NCBI GenBank assembly: GCA_017546205.1
Contig: JAFYXJ010000004.1
Span: 1-33,206 of the forward strand
Direction: 5' to 3'
Source of the DNA: Clostridia bacterium
GTDB lineage: Bacteria > Bacillota > Clostridia > Monoglobales > Monoglobaceae
DNA: 33,206 bases
In this document: one piece after another, positions 32,066 to 33,206 of the stretch
Numbering within the stretch: position 1 is the first letter of the stretch
How the letters are laid out: every line of letters begins with the position of its first letter
The notes under the pieces: generated by a model
The model's database searches: none
What the model was told of the DNA's origin: nothing
Seen by the model: the letters and a program-made list of their open reading frames with translations, nothing else
Made by a program: the position numbers and the translations under genes

Positions 32066-32099
32066 AAAGCTCATTTTTCAATTAAGAAAAATGAGCTTT
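32066..32099 (-). terminator. terminator after licD
   Basis: Perfect 14-bp arms (AAAGCTCATTTTTC and GAAAAATGAGCTTT) with a six-base loop begin six bases after the licD stop. The T-run on the minus strand is interrupted (TTTGTTTAG). Confidence 0.75.
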
Positions 32100-32104
32100 T
32101 TATT

Positions 32105-32896
32105 CTATATTTTCCATTCAATATCGCCTAGTGTCAGGTCATGGCCTCTTTGTTGATCTTCCGGAAGGTCCGACTTCCAATCACCATATTTCATGGTAAG
32201 ATATGTGTCATAATCGCTTGCAACCGGGAAAACTCCGTCTTCGAATTCAAGTTCTTTGGGTTCCCCGACAATAAGGTCTTTTTTTATTATAAGATTATGA
32301 CGACTTGCACTTAACACATATTTCGACTTGTCTCCGTGCAGGCTTAAAATTCCCAGTACCATTTTGAAATAAAGATGTCTTGCCCAAATCGGTATTTTTT
32401 CCAGTATTCTTACAACTGCGCCGTGATTTTCTTCAAACTTGGTAAATTCCGCAACAATCATTTTGTTTGCCACTTTATACATGAAATATTCGATTTTTCG
32501 TATGATTGCAAAATTGCTCACAGAATACAACGGGAACAAATCAATGCAAATTCCCCAGTTAATAGGGAGTTCCTTATATTTAACAGGCCTTGAAAGGGTT
32601 TGGGTATTCCGGACTTTAGACCATGCCACAGGAAAATGCTTTTCAATAAAGCAGTTTGTTATGATATATTTAGGGTCAGCTTCTTCCTTAAATACCTTAA
32701 TAAGCTTTTTCAGCTCCTTATATTCGATGAGCAAATCAATATCGTCATCCCATGGGATGAACTTTTTATATTTAACCGCTCCGAGAAGCGTTCCGCAACC
32801 TAAATAATACTTAATATTATGTTTTTTTGCGATGCGGTCAATTTCTTTAAGCATTTCATATTCAGTAAGCTGAACTTTTCTTAACAAATCACTCAT
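32105..32896 (-). CDS. LicD-family phosphotransferase
   Basis: The 263 residues match LicD proteins, nucleotidyltransferase-fold enzymes that attach phosphocholine or similar groups to teichoic acid or capsule sugars. The hallmark GTLLGAV (37-43) and IPWDDDID (48-55) supply the metal-binding aspartates. A helical N-terminus (LTEYEMLKEIDRIAKKHNIKY) precedes them. The C-terminal EDGVFPVASDYDTYLTMKYGD is the usual end of the domain. The gene overlaps the upstream membrane-protein gene by four bases and lies in what appears to be a surface-glycan cluster that continues past the window edge. The donor (choline or another head group) cannot be predicted. Confidence 0.9.
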   Translation of the reverse strand: MSDLLRKVQLTEYEMLKEIDRIAKKHNIKYYLGCGTLLGAVKYKKFIPWDDDIDLLIEYKELKKLIKVFKEEADPKYIITNCFIEKHFPVAWSKVRNTQTLSRPVKYKELPINWGICIDLFPLYSVSNFAIIRKIEYFMYKVANKMIVAEFTKFEENHGAVVRILEKIPIWARHLYFKMVLGILSLHGDKSKYVLSASRHNLIIKKDLIVGEPKELEFEDGVFPVASDYDTYLTMKYGDWKSDLPEDQQRGHDLTLGDIEWKI

Positions 32897-33206
32897 TTCC
32901 TTTTCCCCTTTCTTATAAATCTGCCAAGCAATGCACGAAATTCCCGAGTTCTTCCATAGACAATAAGGATTATAAAGCCATATACCGCCATAGAAACAAC
33001 CCCGGAAATAAGGAGTCCGCCAATTCCGCCAACCGGTATGCGTTTTGTGATATCATATACCATAAGACAACCCAAAAGTGCCACAATAAAATAGCATATA
33101 AACTTAACCGAAGAGCGTTTTACAGATGTTTCAAGAGAATACTTATGAACAGCCATAATCTCCCACCAGATACAAACGCTTACCATAGAAACCGTTGTGC
33201 CGAACA
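32893..33206 (-). CDS. C-terminal part of a membrane protein, probably a polysaccharide flippase
   Basis: The reading frame is open to the window edge, so the gene is partial at its 5' end; the ATG at 33186 is internal. The visible 104 residues or so hold hydrophobic helices (FICYFIVALLGCLMVYDI and GLLISGVVSMAVYGFIILIVY) and a basic tail (RFIRKGKRK). The segment WWEIMAVHKYSLETSVKRSS, between a preceding helix and the last two, looks like the C-terminal end of Wzx/RfbX-type oligosaccharide flippases. The four-base overlap with licD indicates one operon for surface-glycan synthesis. Confidence 0.55.
   Translation of the reverse strand, partial: FGTTVSMVSVCIWWEIMAVHKYSLETSVKRSSVKFICYFIVALLGCLMVYDITKRIPVGGIGGLLISGVVSMAVYGFIILIVYGRTREFRALLGRFIRKGKRK

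Overview
The window reads as the chromosome of a low-to-moderate GC, Gram-positive-type anaerobe, most likely a member of the Clostridia. I cannot name the genus. The reasons are strong GGAGG-type ribosome binding sites, frequent GTG or TTG starts, a MecA-family adaptor, a CpsB/YwqE-type PHP phosphatase, a YtrA-like GntR regulator, a T-box riboswitch, a PaaK/ACT pair typical of amino-acid-fermenting anaerobes, and an RlmCD-type methyltransferase with a C-terminal tail I associate with Clostridia.

Layout. Positions 1-2350 are an AT-rich accessory block on the minus strand: an HNH-domain protein, a 53-residue cysteine-rich protein, an acidic unknown and a ribbon-helix-helix protein. Two unknown overlapping genes with their own promoter and a downstream hairpin follow (2350-2999). 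Next come the rlmD-recR-recD2 operon (3107-7537), a surface-polysaccharide operon (tyrosine kinase, PHP phosphatase, membrane nucleotide-sugar dehydratase, membrane-anchored unknown; 7654-11699), proB, and the divergent dusB.

The core is a nine-gene minus-strand operon, aroF-tyrA-aroB-aroA-aroC-pheA-aroK-aroQ-aroE (22068 down to 13809). It encodes every step from erythrose-4-phosphate plus PEP to chorismate, and on to phenylpyruvate and 4-hydroxyphenylpyruvate. Its leader holds the most interesting feature of the window. A well-placed 42-codon ORF (22174-22302) has 12 Phe or Tyr codons within 18 codons, and it is followed by an intrinsic terminator placed before aroF. The last codons of the ORF contain a copy of one terminator arm that can form a competing antiterminator. 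This is a textbook design for ribosome-stalling attenuation, in a lineage where aromatic genes are more commonly under T-box or TRAP control.

Further right are a mecA-like gene, a probable 6S RNA (23207-23415, plus strand), rsmD-coaD plus a small helical protein, and a GntR/ABC ATPase/ABC permease operon with a palindromic operator. A paaK-ACT operon follows behind a T-box whose specifier reads as UUC (Phe). The PaaK/ACT pair together with a Phe T-box suggests that aryl-acid salvage is switched on by phenylalanine starvation, so two different RNA sensors of aromatic amino acids sit about 8 kb apart.

The right end (30841-33206) is accessory: a small membrane protein, a DUF559 endonuclease-like gene bracketed by inverted copies of a two-hairpin repeat, a recombinase remnant, a LicD-family gene and the C-terminal end of a multi-spanning membrane protein, probably a polysaccharide flippase. 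No tRNA, rRNA or CRISPR array was seen.
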